Assembly: GCA_024699325.1 (NCBI GenBank)
Contig: JAILPS010000033.1
Span: 1 to 64,000, forward strand
Direction: 5' to 3'
DNA: 64,000 nucleotides
Source of the DNA: Lachnospiraceae bacterium
GTDB taxonomy: Bacteria > Bacillota > Clostridia > Lachnospirales > Lachnospiraceae
The notes beneath the pieces are model-generated. The model ran no database searches. It saw only the letters and a program-made list of their open reading frames with translations, and was not told where the DNA came from. Below are positions 43,226 to 51,659 of this stretch, piece by piece (positions within the stretch are counted from its first letter, which is position 1; every line of letters begins with the position of its first letter). Position numbers and translations under genes: made by a program.

Positions 43226-44036
43226 AAGTAAGTGAAATTTTTTCATCAAACAGCAGCGCGATGCCGTCCTCGTCGTTGCTGGCAGTGATATAATCCGCCG
43301 CGGCTCTTACATCCGGCAGAGCATTCTTCATGGCAACGCCAAGCCCTGCAGCCCTGATCATGCCTATGTCGTTGTAGCCGTCGCCGCAGGCAACCACCTC
43401 ACTCATGGGGATGTTGCAGATTCCTGCAAGCCTCTTAAGACCCTCGCCCTTGTCAATTCCTGACGCCACAATCTCCATAAAATAAGGCGTCGAACGGTAG
43501 ACATCACACGCCGGCGCAAGCGCCTCGCGAAGTATCGGCTCCTTAGTCGCCAGGTAATCGCCGTCTCCCACCGCGATAAACTTATACACGGGGAAATCTA
43601 TGTATGACCTGAAGCTGTCAATCTTCTGTATTGGCATCTGGTTAATCTTCGCCTCAGCGATTATGTAGGGATTTTCCGGCTCCTCCACCACGAGATGATC
43701 ATTCTCATGGGTCAGAAGCGGCATTTTGTGCTCCTCGCACAGGTCAAATATGGCGCTTAAGCTTCCCGAGGGAACAGGAAGAGTGTAGACCTCCTCCTTC
43801 GTTCTCCAGTTTATGATTCTCGCCCCGTTAAATGCTAAAACGTAGCCGCCGTATTTATCAAGCTTCAGTTCATCCGCAAGCTTACTCATGCCGATAACAG
43901 TTCTTCCGCTTGCAAGGACTATTATCATACCCTTCTCCTGGGCCTCCATAAGCCTGGCATATGTCTTGGGACTGATGACCTTCTCGGATGTTGTCAGAGT
44001 GTCATCTAAGTCCATGGCAATCATTTTATAATTCAT
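43224..44036 (-). CDS. Cof-type HAD phosphatase
   Basis: The 270-residue cytosolic phosphatase has HAD motif I MIAMDLDDTLTTSEKVIS, motif II VLASGRTVIG, the conserved Lys in GIDKGEGLKRLA and motif III VACGDGYNDIGMI, with the large C2-type cap inserted between motifs II and III (about residues 85-190). Cof/YidA-type members dephosphorylate sugar phosphates and similar small molecules with loose specificity. It lies ten bases after manA, suggesting a joint role in hexose-phosphate handling, but the natural substrate cannot be given. Its stop codon region overlaps the glgB operator word. Confidence 0.92.
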   Translation of the reverse strand: MNYKMIAMDLDDTLTTSEKVISPKTYARLMEAQEKGMIIVLASGRTVIGMSKLADELKLDKYGGYVLAFNGARIINWRTKEEVYTLPVPSGSLSAIFDLCEEHKMPLLTHENDHLVVEEPENPYIIAEAKINQMPIQKIDSFRSYIDFPVYKFIAVGDGDYLATKEPILREALAPACDVYRSTPYFMEIVASGIDKGEGLKRLAGICNIPMSEVVACGDGYNDIGMIRAAGLGVAMKNALPDVRAAADYITASNDEDGIALLFDEKISLT

Positions 44037-44046
44037 GTCTCACCTA

Positions 44047-44985
44047 TTACCTGGGAACATCTGAGGATATGATGAACATATTGCCCTCAAGTGTGTAATC
44101 TCCGTAGCCTGCAGGGATGATGAAGTGGTCACCCTTCTTAACTGCCACGCCGTCAACCGTTCCCTCTCCGTCAAGAATGCTCACATTGACAAATGGCTTA
44201 TCGTTTTTGATGGTAGCCCTGCCGTTTACACATGTCTTATATACGCTGTAGAACGGACATGTGACTAACTTCGTGATGGTTGCGTCCCCAACCTTGGTCT
44301 CCTCGCCGTCAGCAGTCACAGGCACAAATGGAGCCTTGATAACATCGATGGACTTATCAATGTGGAGCTCTCTGGGCTTGCCGTTCTGAAGTCTGTCGTA
44401 GTCGTATAATCTGTATGTGACATCGCTGCTCTGCTGTGTCTCAAGAATAAGAGTTCCTGTTCTGATGGCGTGAACGGTACCCGGATTAATCTGGAAGAAG
44501 TCGCCCTTGTGCACAGGCAGAACTCTGATGAATTCGTCCCACTTGCCGTCTCTTATCATCTCCTCCACCTCTTCGTGGTTCTTAGCGTTGTGGCCAACGA
44601 TAATGTCAGCGCCCGGATCGCAGTCTAAGATATACCAGCACTCAGTCTTTCCAAGTGAGCCGTTCTCGTTGACTGCGGCATATGCGTCATCAGGGTGAAC
44701 CTGGATGCTAAGATCTGCCTTCGCGTCGATGATCTTGATAAGAAGAGGAAACTCCTTGCCCTCTATGCCTCCAAACAGTTCTCTGTGCTTATCCCACAGC
44801 TCTGACAGCTTCCACCCCGCATAGGTTCCGCTGGCAACTGTGCCTGTGCCGTTTGGATGTGCACTGATTGCCCAGCACTCCCCTGTATGGTCGCTTGGAA
44901 TGTCATAACCGTAATCCTTCTTTAAGCGGTCGCCGCCCCAGATTGTCTCCTTAAAAACAGGATTCATAAACAACAACTCTCTCAT
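44047..44985 (-). CDS. manA: Class I mannose-6-phosphate isomerase
   Basis: The 312-residue zinc enzyme interconverts mannose 6-phosphate and fructose 6-phosphate. It is the short Bacillus-type form: MRELLFMNPVFKETIWGGDRL, WAISAHPNGTG, LSIQVHPDDAYA with zinc ligands Q and H, KTECWYILD with the Glu, and FFQINPGTVHAIRTGTLILE with the last His. The ATG at 44985 has GGATGG eight bases upstream; another ATG four codons earlier lies inside that site. Together with the HAD phosphatase it forms a two-gene unit. It would channel mannose from mannan breakdown into glycolysis, which fits the GH26-like gene elsewhere in the window. Confidence 0.93.
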   Translation of the reverse strand: MRELLFMNPVFKETIWGGDRLKKDYGYDIPSDHTGECWAISAHPNGTGTVASGTYAGWKLSELWDKHRELFGGIEGKEFPLLIKIIDAKADLSIQVHPDDAYAAVNENGSLGKTECWYILDCDPGADIIVGHNAKNHEEVEEMIRDGKWDEFIRVLPVHKGDFFQINPGTVHAIRTGTLILETQQSSDVTYRLYDYDRLQNGKPRELHIDKSIDVIKAPFVPVTADGEETKVGDATITKLVTCPFYSVYKTCVNGRATIKNDKPFVNVSILDGEGTVDGVAVKKGDHFIIPAGYGDYTLEGNMFIISSDVPR

Positions 44986-45033
44986 ATCTAGTTCCATCCT
45001 TTAAATTTAGTTTTAGTTAAAACACCTCGGTTA

Positions 45034-45062
45034 AGTATAATGTATTTACAACCCTTTTTCAA
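45034..45062 (-). promoter_or_regulatory. Sigma-A promoter of manA
   Basis: TTGAAA (45057-45062), 17-base spacer and TATACT (45034-45039) on the minus strand, right behind the terminator of the upstream operon. Confidence 0.65.
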
Positions 45063-45065
45063 CAC

Positions 45066-45100
45066 AAAAATATGCCCCCGGAGTATTCCGGGGACATATA
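45066..45100 (-). terminator. Rho-independent terminator of the Gld-like ABC operon
   Basis: Stem CCCCGGA (45076-45082) and TCCGGGG (45087-45093), lengthened at the foot by TATG/CATA; TTTTTG follows on the minus strand. Confidence 0.88.
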
Positions 45101-45142
45101 AATGTCAAAAATCAGCTGCCAGGTGATTGTCCGCCGCCCATT

Positions 45143-46609
45143 CTACTTGAGATAGGCCTCGATATTGCTTATCAGAGTGTTAAACTCCTGCCTGGTTATA
45201 ACATACTTGGTGTTGCCGTTTAATGTGACCTGATAGTAGGTGCCGTCAAACACGCTAAATTCGTAGGTTATCTCTGGAAGTGTCTCATAGTTTGTCCAGT
45301 AGGTGCATCTGTATACAACCTCTGAGTCTTCCTTAGCCTCCCCGTCCGCGAGAATGTGGTCCGCTGTAGGTCTTATAATATTTGCGAAGAGTTTTCTGGT
45401 CTCCGTCTCGTCAGTGGCCACTCCGTTTACATAGCAGTCATAGGTGGTAGTTACGGTTCCGTCCTCTGCCGTGGCAGTGCCCTGTGTAACCTCAATATTA
45501 AGGCTCTTGTCGCCGTATGTGACGTCGATACCTGTGATACCGTCGAAGTTGCAAAGGGCAAATCCCAGGCTCATGAGGTAATCTGAGAGAATATTTTCTG
45601 TAAATACGGTGAAGCTGTCCGCCTTCATGGTGTAGACATTGTCATCGCCCTCAAGCATCACATATCTTGAGCTCTCATCCTCGCTTAAGCCGCCAATTAA
45701 GAGCTTTACAACAGTTTCAGTAACATTGCCGTCAGAATCTGTGGTCTTGGAGGTGACCTCAAGAGTTGCCACATCTGCGTCAAGACCATATGCGCTTAAG
45801 TCCTCAGGTGCAAATGCTGCAACACCTGAGTAGCTTAGACCCTCGATAGCGTTTAGAAGTTCCACAATGCTGTTATAGTTGCAGGCCATATATCTGCCGT
45901 ACATAGGATAATACCAAACTGTGGTTCCTATGGCGTCCGCAATGGTTAAGTCAGCAGGCTCGTTATAGAGCGTGATGCTCTGGTCCTCGTCCTTGTAAGA
46001 GATAACAGTCATGTTCTCCTGTGCAAGCGCAGGAAATGCCTCGTAGTCCACCATGGAATACACATCGAAGCTCATCTTATCTATAGGAGTCACGTCCGTG
46101 GTGATAACCCTGTTGTCGCCCTCCACATACGCATATCTGTAGGATTTGCTGGTCATGGTCTCCATTCCATAGTAAATGGTGAGAGTTTTGCCTGAGGCGT
46201 CCTTCACAGTCACCGTGTAGGAAGGATTGTCAAGACCATAGTTTGCCTTATTGTCAAGCCCCTCCTCGATAACCTGGTTGACAAGTGATGATGTCACAGC
46301 TGCCGCAAGAGTTGATATGGCTGACTGCGTTATGCCAAGGGAGGTATCCCCTGCATAGACCCAGTTTTCCTCAGTGCTGCCTCTTAAAAATGTCATGCTC
46401 TGTGACGTGTCGCTATAGGTAATCTCCACAAGGTCTGAGTTTACCATGTCTGTGATGTTCTCAAGAGATACAGACTGTGTGGTCTCCTGCTCATCCTCTC
46501 CCTGTGGGTTCTTCTTGAGCATAATTAGCGCCGCTATAAGAGCAATAAATACGAGAAGTAATATGACGAGAGTTACAATCTTCTTATTCTTCTTTTTCCT
46601 ACCCGCCAT
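45143..46609 (-). CDS. DUF4340 domain protein, membrane-anchored
   Basis: The 488-residue protein has a lysine-rich start (AGRKKKNKKI), one hydrophobic helix (about 10-30) and a large extracytoplasmic part. That part holds repeated DUF4340-type units: the sequence EITYSDTSQSMTFLRGSTEENWVY and later ISYKDEDQSITLYNE, LEVTSKTTDSDGNVTETVVK and LIGGLSEDESSRYVML show the alternating pattern of strand, modifier and glycine turn. DUF4340 proteins are usually linked to Gld-like ABC exporters. Here it is the last gene of such an operon, two bases past the GldG-like gene. It may be a partner on the outer face of the membrane. Function is unknown. Confidence 0.85.
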   Translation of the reverse strand: MAGRKKKNKKIVTLVILLLVFIALIAALIMLKKNPQGEDEQETTQSVSLENITDMVNSDLVEITYSDTSQSMTFLRGSTEENWVYAGDTSLGITQSAISTLAAAVTSSLVNQVIEEGLDNKANYGLDNPSYTVTVKDASGKTLTIYYGMETMTSKSYRYAYVEGDNRVITTDVTPIDKMSFDVYSMVDYEAFPALAQENMTVISYKDEDQSITLYNEPADLTIADAIGTTVWYYPMYGRYMACNYNSIVELLNAIEGLSYSGVAAFAPEDLSAYGLDADVATLEVTSKTTDSDGNVTETVVKLLIGGLSEDESSRYVMLEGDDNVYTMKADSFTVFTENILSDYLMSLGFALCNFDGITGIDVTYGDKSLNIEVTQGTATAEDGTVTTTYDCYVNGVATDETETRKLFANIIRPTADHILADGEAKEDSEVVYRCTYWTNYETLPEITYEFSVFDGTYYQVTLNGNTKYVITRQEFNTLISNIEAYLK

Positions 46610-46610
46610 C

Positions 46611-48089
46611 TTACCTTCTCCTTCTAATCCATATTACAAAGCCGGTCACCAAAACAGCCAACGGAATAGCAATAACAAACACTATAAGTCCTGAGAAGAA
46701 CTCCGCTGATGTGGTGTCAACATTGTAGCTAAGTGATGATGATTTAGCCGGAATGCTGATGGAATATGTAAGCTTGCTCAGGTAGTTCACAGAGCTGAGG
46801 AATAAGTCTGCGTTGGCGAATGGATAGTTGCCGTTAACGTAGGTATCCTTGATTATGTCATACGCTGAATAGAGAATAATCTGTCCCTCTCCCTCGTTAG
46901 ACTGGTCTGTAATCACCACGCCCAAATCAAATGGTCCGTCGACATCTGAATCAATTCTGTCCTCGTAAGGTGTGCTTGAGAGGTCCGTTCTAAACCATGA
47001 GCCGTTACTTGTTGTCAAGAAGCTCTCGATTTTAAGAGTGTTTCTCATGTTTTCAACCTGAAGTATTGGCTGGGCATATGTTGTGAGCACCGCATGTTTT
47101 GTGTCCATGGAGCTTACAATCGAATGTGAGCTTGTAAGAGGCTCATAGAGCTGCCATACAACCTGCTGATAGTTGTAACCTGCACTCTCAAAAACGAAGC
47201 CGTCAGATGGTATGGTCACACCATAATATGCCAGGAACTCGCTGTAATTAGGCATATCCTTCTGCTTGTTTGAATAGTTGATGATTATGCATTTGCCGCC
47301 GTATGCCACATAGTTTTCAAGGATGGAAACCTCATCCTCTGTGAAATCCGATGAAGGACATATAATGGCGATAATATCAGCATCCTCAGGAACAGCGCCC
47401 GCGCTTATAAGGTTTAATTCCTTCACAGTATAGTTGTTGTCACTTAAGAGGGACTGGATGCCTGTTGCCAGTGTCCACTCACTGTGTCCCGTCAATGTGT
47501 ACATAACAGGCAAATCGTCAGTTGTGACATAGACGATAGCGCTTGTCACTTCCTTCTCACCACAGTAGTTGGTGGCAAGATATGAAGAATCCCCATAGTA
47601 CTGGTAGTAAAGCATGGCATAGTCGCCGTAAACATAAGAGTCAATGTCCGAATACGGTATGAATTTGCTTCTCTTATCGCTCACAACCAATAGATTGGTG
47701 CCTGATAAATCCACCTCGTCTGAATTTAAATTATACTTTGTGAGGAGCACAGGGTTTGTGTTGGGGTCGACTTGCTCCACCTTCACATGGGAGCTTAAAT
47801 CCACGTATTTGTCAAGCATTTGCATGAGGGTTTTGTTTTCAGAGCCCTCTGCTGCAATCACATATATCGTCACGTCCTCCTTAAGTGCGCCCACTAATTC
47901 CTCGGTGGTCTCGCCTATGGAGTAGAGCTTGACGCTTGTCATATCAACATTAGTTACAGCTGAGGGAAGTCCCGCAACCAAAACATTAATCACCACGATG
48001 ATGGCTATAACCACCGCTGTTAAAACAACTGAATATGTTCCATAACGGAAGGAGTTGCCGCCGAATGCCTTCTTAATCTTGTCTTTCAT
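46611..48089 (-). CDS. GldG-like extracytoplasmic ABC component
   Basis: The 492-residue protein has a transmembrane helix at each end (about 15-40 and 465-487, the latter FVIAIPLAVLVTGFVIWIRRRR). The outer domain between them has GldG-type features: VDMTSVKLYSIGETTEEL, VTIYVIAAEG, VEQVDPNTNPVLL, MYTLTGHSEWTLATGIQSLL and IICPSSDFTEDEVSILENYV, which resemble a glutamine-amidotransferase-like fold with no catalytic Cys seen. In Bacteroidetes, GldAFG are needed for gliding; in Firmicutes the related system has no known role. It is followed by the DUF4340 gene after one base. Confidence 0.83.
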   Translation of the reverse strand: MKDKIKKAFGGNSFRYGTYSVVLTAVVIAIIVVINVLVAGLPSAVTNVDMTSVKLYSIGETTEELVGALKEDVTIYVIAAEGSENKTLMQMLDKYVDLSSHVKVEQVDPNTNPVLLTKYNLNSDEVDLSGTNLLVVSDKRSKFIPYSDIDSYVYGDYAMLYYQYYGDSSYLATNYCGEKEVTSAIVYVTTDDLPVMYTLTGHSEWTLATGIQSLLSDNNYTVKELNLISAGAVPEDADIIAIICPSSDFTEDEVSILENYVAYGGKCIIINYSNKQKDMPNYSEFLAYYGVTIPSDGFVFESAGYNYQQVVWQLYEPLTSSHSIVSSMDTKHAVLTTYAQPILQVENMRNTLKIESFLTTSNGSWFRTDLSSTPYEDRIDSDVDGPFDLGVVITDQSNEGEGQIILYSAYDIIKDTYVNGNYPFANADLFLSSVNYLSKLTYSISIPAKSSSLSYNVDTTSAEFFSGLIVFVIAIPLAVLVTGFVIWIRRRR

Positions 48090-48099
48090 CGCACACCTC

Positions 48100-48963
48100 C
48101 TAAATCCATCTTCTCTTCTGAACAGACTGAACAGTCAGGAACACGAAGAGAATTGAAACACTTAAAAACATAACTATGCCCTTCAGGTCAAATACTCCTG
48201 CAGCATAGTAGGATATTCCGTTAGAGAAGGTCACTATGTTCAACATTTTAGAAAAAGCGCCTGCAAACACATCACCCTTAATGAAATAGAGACCCCAGAT
48301 GACAATCATCGAAACTATGAAAATACACGTGGAAGCGTATGCATTTCTGATTGTGCTGTTTACTATGAGCACCAATATAAACGCGAGAATGCTAAAAAGC
48401 ACAGCATTTACAAGAGTGCTGTCTGAAATATAGCTTGAAAACATTGGAATCAGCATCATGAGGAATATCGTCAAAAAGCATGTGATTGCCGCGATAATCT
48501 GGCTCTCTGTGAGAGATGATATGAACAGTCCAATGGCGATATATGCAGCTCCCATAAGAAAGAACGCCAGAATGGTGGTGTAATCTATAAGGTAGCTGTG
48601 ATATGTCTTAAATCCCAGAATTATAGGGAAAATGCATGAATACAAAACAGGGATTGCAAACACTGTAAGTGTCGCAAAATATTTGCCGAGAACAATCTGT
48701 GTGGTGTTTACCGCAGATGTTAAGAGCACCTGGTCTGTCTTGGCCTTCTTATCCTCTGACATGCTCTTCATGGTAAGTATCGGCACGATGATGATCAGAT
48801 AGGAGGCAACGCCCGTAAGCGCTCTGGCAAAATACGGATAGCCTGAGCCTAAGTTGTAGATCCAGAAGTGAAAACCTATGAAAACCATGAGGGCTGCTAC
48901 TACAACAGGACCTATCATGCCTGTAAAATATGACTTTAACTCACGAAAATATATCGCTGACAT
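48100..48963 (-). CDS. ABC-2 type permease, GldF-like
   Basis: The 287-residue permease has six hydrophobic segments, starting with AIYFRELKSYFTGMIGPVVV. The block LLTSAVNTTQIVLGKYFATLTVFAIPVL is typical of ABC-2 permeases of the Gld/Nos type, and the last segment ends with VLSVSILFVFLTVQSVQKRRW. It should pair with the ATPase encoded two bases upstream and the GldG-like protein downstream. Substrate unknown. No charged substrate-binding residue can be pointed out. Confidence 0.88.
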   Translation of the reverse strand: MSAIYFRELKSYFTGMIGPVVVAALMVFIGFHFWIYNLGSGYPYFARALTGVASYLIIIVPILTMKSMSEDKKAKTDQVLLTSAVNTTQIVLGKYFATLTVFAIPVLYSCIFPIILGFKTYHSYLIDYTTILAFFLMGAAYIAIGLFISSLTESQIIAAITCFLTIFLMMLIPMFSSYISDSTLVNAVLFSILAFILVLIVNSTIRNAYASTCIFIVSMIVIWGLYFIKGDVFAGAFSKMLNIVTFSNGISYYAAGVFDLKGIVMFLSVSILFVFLTVQSVQKRRWI

Positions 48964-48965
48964 GA

Positions 48966-50003
48966 CTATGCCTCACCTCCCTCGTCAAATTCATCGTCTT
49001 TAACCGTTTCATAGGAGCTGAATCTGTCGACCATCTCCTTCTCCTCTCGTCTGATGGCTTCCTCCTCCTCTCGGGCTGTGAGCTCCAGGAAGATGTCCTC
49101 CAAGCTGGGGTCAGAGGATTTAAGCTCCAGAATAGGAAGTCCGTCCTCTGCAAATGCATTAAATATATCCTCGCGGATATCCTTATTGTCCCTGGTGTTT
49201 AATGTGACATCTATGCAGTCGTTTTCCACAAATGAAGGTGTGGTTCTGACATTGATAGCGTCCTCGATTCTGTTGAGGGTTGATGTCACATCCCCAAGAT
49301 TGCCTCTGACCTTAAGGGTTAACTCCTTGTCTGAGGCGTATTTATTAATAAGGTTTGCAGGTGTGTCGCTTGCAATCAGGTGACCTCTCGCGATGATTAT
49401 GATGTAATCGCAGACCGCGCTTATCTCCTGGAAAATGTGTGAGCTAAGAATTACAGTGTGCTTCTTGCCGAGGCTTCTTATGAGGTCTCTGATCTCTATA
49501 ATCTGTCTCGGGTCAAGTCCCACAGTAGGCTCGTCAAGTATTATGATTTCAGGCTTGGCAATAATCGCCTGGGCTAAGCCAACTCTCTGCTTGTAGCCCT
49601 TGCTGAGGCTGCTTATAAGTCTGTTCTGATACTCTGTGATGCCTGTGACCTGCATGACCTCCTCGATGGCAGCCTTCCTCTCGCTCCTCTTGATATGCTT
49701 AAGACCAGCCACAAATTTCAGATATTCATAGACCTTCATATCGTTGTAAAGAGGTGGCATCTCTGGCAGGTAACCCATGCACGCCTTCGCCTCCTCCGGC
49801 TCATCCATAATATTATGGTCGTTGATGATTATCTCTCCGCTCGTCGGTGCTATGTAGCCGGTCATGATATTCATGGTTGTGGATTTGCCGGCACCGTTAG
49901 GTCCGAGAAAACCGTAGACTCTTCCGGGCTCAAGTGTGAAACTTATGTCATCTACCGCGAGATGGTTTCCATACATCTTGACCAAATTCTTAACTTCAAT
50001 CAC
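48966..50003 (-). CDS. ABC transporter ATPase, GldA-like
   Basis: The 345-residue ATPase has Walker A GFLGPNGAGKSTTMN, Q-loop region GYLPEMPPLYNDM, signature SSLSKGYKQRVGLAQA (LSKGY variant usual in ABC-2 exporters), Walker B IIILDEPTVGLDPRQ and H-loop LSSHIFQE. About 120 residues follow the core, with an accessory regulatory-like region and an acidic end. The start is a GTG with GGAGG seven bases upstream. First gene of the four-gene Gld-like operon, after a good sigma-A promoter at 50059-50087. Confidence 0.92.
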   Translation of the reverse strand: MIEVKNLVKMYGNHLAVDDISFTLEPGRVYGFLGPNGAGKSTTMNIMTGYIAPTSGEIIINDHNIMDEPEEAKACMGYLPEMPPLYNDMKVYEYLKFVAGLKHIKRSERKAAIEEVMQVTGITEYQNRLISSLSKGYKQRVGLAQAIIAKPEIIILDEPTVGLDPRQIIEIRDLIRSLGKKHTVILSSHIFQEISAVCDYIIIIARGHLIASDTPANLINKYASDKELTLKVRGNLGDVTSTLNRIEDAINVRTTPSFVENDCIDVTLNTRDNKDIREDIFNAFAEDGLPILELKSSDPSLEDIFLELTAREEEEAIRREEKEMVDRFSSYETVKDDEFDEGGEA

Positions 50004-50058
50004 GATTTTTCCTCCTATACTTTACTTAAATCAAAATTCAAGCAATATAATCATTATT

Positions 50059-50087
50059 ATAATACACACTCATACAATAATGGTCAA
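50059..50087 (-). promoter_or_regulatory. Sigma-A promoter of the Gld-like ABC operon
   Basis: TTGACC (50082-50087), 17-base spacer and TATTAT (50059-50064) on the minus strand, about 55 bases before the GTG start. Confidence 0.7.
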
Positions 50088-50130
50088 AAATTGTGTATTT
50101 TTTGTGAAAAATCATTCACAATTATGTCAA

Positions 50131-50155
50131 ATAAGGGCGCTCCTATGAGCGCCCT
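50131..50155 (-). terminator. Hairpin terminator after metI
   Basis: Perfect 9-bp arms AGGGCGCTC (50134-50142) and GAGCGCCCT (50147-50155) with a 4-base loop, six bases past the metI stop; the T tract (TTATTT) on the minus strand is modest. Confidence 0.78.
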
Positions 50156-50160
50156 AGAAA

Positions 50161-50853
50161 CTACAATCTTCTCTTGTCTGTCTTTCTTGAAATTAACATT
50201 CCAAGAAACTGCATTATCTGAACCAGAAGCACCAAAATCACCACGGTCACAACCATGATTTTTAGCTGGTATCTGTAGTAGCCATATCTTATGGCAATAT
50301 CTCCAAGACCGCCCCCTCCCACGGTTCCTGCCATGGCTGAGTATCCAAGGATTGTTCCAAGCACCACGGTCACGCCCACCAAAAGGGAGGTTTTGGCTTC
50401 GGCGATTAACACCTTACAGATTATGGTAAAATCCCCGGCGCCCATGCTCTGCGCCGCCTCGATAACGCCCTTGTCCACCTCCTTAAGAGATGCCTCAACC
50501 ATCCTGGCTATGAAGGGCACTGCGGCAATCGCAAGCGGAACTATCGTCCCCTCTGTGCCGTAGCTTTTGCCGACCAGCATTTTTGTGAAGGGGATGATCA
50601 ATATGAGCAGTATCAGAAACGGAATGCTTCTAAACACGTTAGTAACTATGTCAAGACTTCTGTAAATAACGGCGTTAGGTCTTATGCCGTCCTTATCGCT
50701 GACTGCCAGGAGTACTCCCAGGGGAAGGCCCAGGAGATATCCAAAAAATGTTGACACAAAAACCATGATCAGGGTATCTCTTGTGCCCTCGAGGAGCATC
50801 TGTGTAACGCCGTTTCCAAGATAGCCGTCAACAAGGCTTAAAAAAGTGTTCAT
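50161..50853 (-). CDS. metI: Methionine ABC transporter permease MetI
   Basis: The 230-residue permease has five hydrophobic segments. The start LLEGTRDTLIMVFVSTFFGYLLGLPLGVLL and the EAA coupling loop EVDKGVIEAAQSMGAGDFTII match MetI, the membrane part of the D/L-methionine importer. The conserved SAMAGTVGGGGLGDIAIRYGYYRYQ lies near the end. It overlaps metN by one base and ends the metQNI operon. Substrate specificity is inferred from the complete set of three genes. Confidence 0.93.
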   Translation of the reverse strand: MNTFLSLVDGYLGNGVTQMLLEGTRDTLIMVFVSTFFGYLLGLPLGVLLAVSDKDGIRPNAVIYRSLDIVTNVFRSIPFLILLILIIPFTKMLVGKSYGTEGTIVPLAIAAVPFIARMVEASLKEVDKGVIEAAQSMGAGDFTIICKVLIAEAKTSLLVGVTVVLGTILGYSAMAGTVGGGGLGDIAIRYGYYRYQLKIMVVTVVILVLLVQIMQFLGMLISRKTDKRRL

Positions 50854-51623
50854 CAGATTGCCCTCCTTTTGTCATCCACATTTCTAATAAGGAGCAGGTC
50901 CTTCGCCGCCTGTGATCTGGGATGCTTAAACAGTTCATCAACTGTAGAATTTTCTGCCACCGCCCCGTTTTCAAGCACCAGTACCCTGTTACATATATCC
51001 CTGACCACGCTCATCTCATGTGTTATGACAATTATGGTTATTCCAAGCTCCTCATTAATCTTCCTGAGAAGATCGAGAACGGACCTGGTTGTCTGCGGAT
51101 CCAATGCACTTGTGGCCTCATCGCACAGAATAATCTCAGGGTTTGAGGCGAGCGCCCTGGCTATGGCCACGCGCTGCTTCTGACCTCCAGAGAGCTGCGA
51201 GGGGTATGCCTTCGCCTTATCGCTAAGCCCCACAACCTCTAGAAGTTTGTAGGCTCTCTCCAGAGCATCCCTTCGCTTAATCTTTTGAATCTCCATGGGA
51301 AAACAGACGTTGTCTATAATATTTCTCTGCATCAGGAGATTAAAATGTTGGAATATCATTCCTATTTTTCTTCTGGCAAGCCTTAAATCCTTAATGCCCG
51401 CCCTGGTCAGGTCCGTATCATTTATAAATATCTGTCCGGAGGTCGGGCGCTCTAGAAGGTTAAGGGTTCGAACCAATGTGCTCTTGCCGGCACCTGAGAG
51501 ACCTATTATTCCAAATATCTCTCCCCTCTCCACCTCAAAGCTTATGTTGTCAACCGCAGTCACCGTTTCTGCCCCAACCTTAAATGTTTTTGAGACATTT
51601 ACTGCCCTTATAACCTTACTCAT
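50853..51623 (-). CDS. metN: Methionine ABC transporter ATPase MetN lacking the C-terminal NIL domain
   Basis: The ATPase of 256 residues has Walker A GLSGAGKST, Q-loop MIFQHFNLLMQ, signature QLSGGQKQR, Walker B EIILCDEATSALDP and H-loop VITHEMSVV. It is short: typical MetN proteins run to about 340 residues with a C-terminal NIL/ACT-like domain that binds methionine and inhibits transport. Here the chain stops right after the core (ending LLLIRNVDDKRRAI), so this feedback is likely missing. The ATG at 51623 has GGAGG five bases upstream; an apparent TTG start lies within that site. It overlaps metI by one base. Confidence 0.9.
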   Translation of the reverse strand: MSKVIRAVNVSKTFKVGAETVTAVDNISFEVERGEIFGIIGLSGAGKSTLVRTLNLLERPTSGQIFINDTDLTRAGIKDLRLARRKIGMIFQHFNLLMQRNIIDNVCFPMEIQKIKRRDALERAYKLLEVVGLSDKAKAYPSQLSGGQKQRVAIARALASNPEIILCDEATSALDPQTTRSVLDLLRKINEELGITIIVITHEMSVVRDICNRVLVLENGAVAENSTVDELFKHPRSQAAKDLLLIRNVDDKRRAI

Positions 51624-51659
51624 CGCATCCTCCAACAGATATATTTGCTTGCTGCACTA

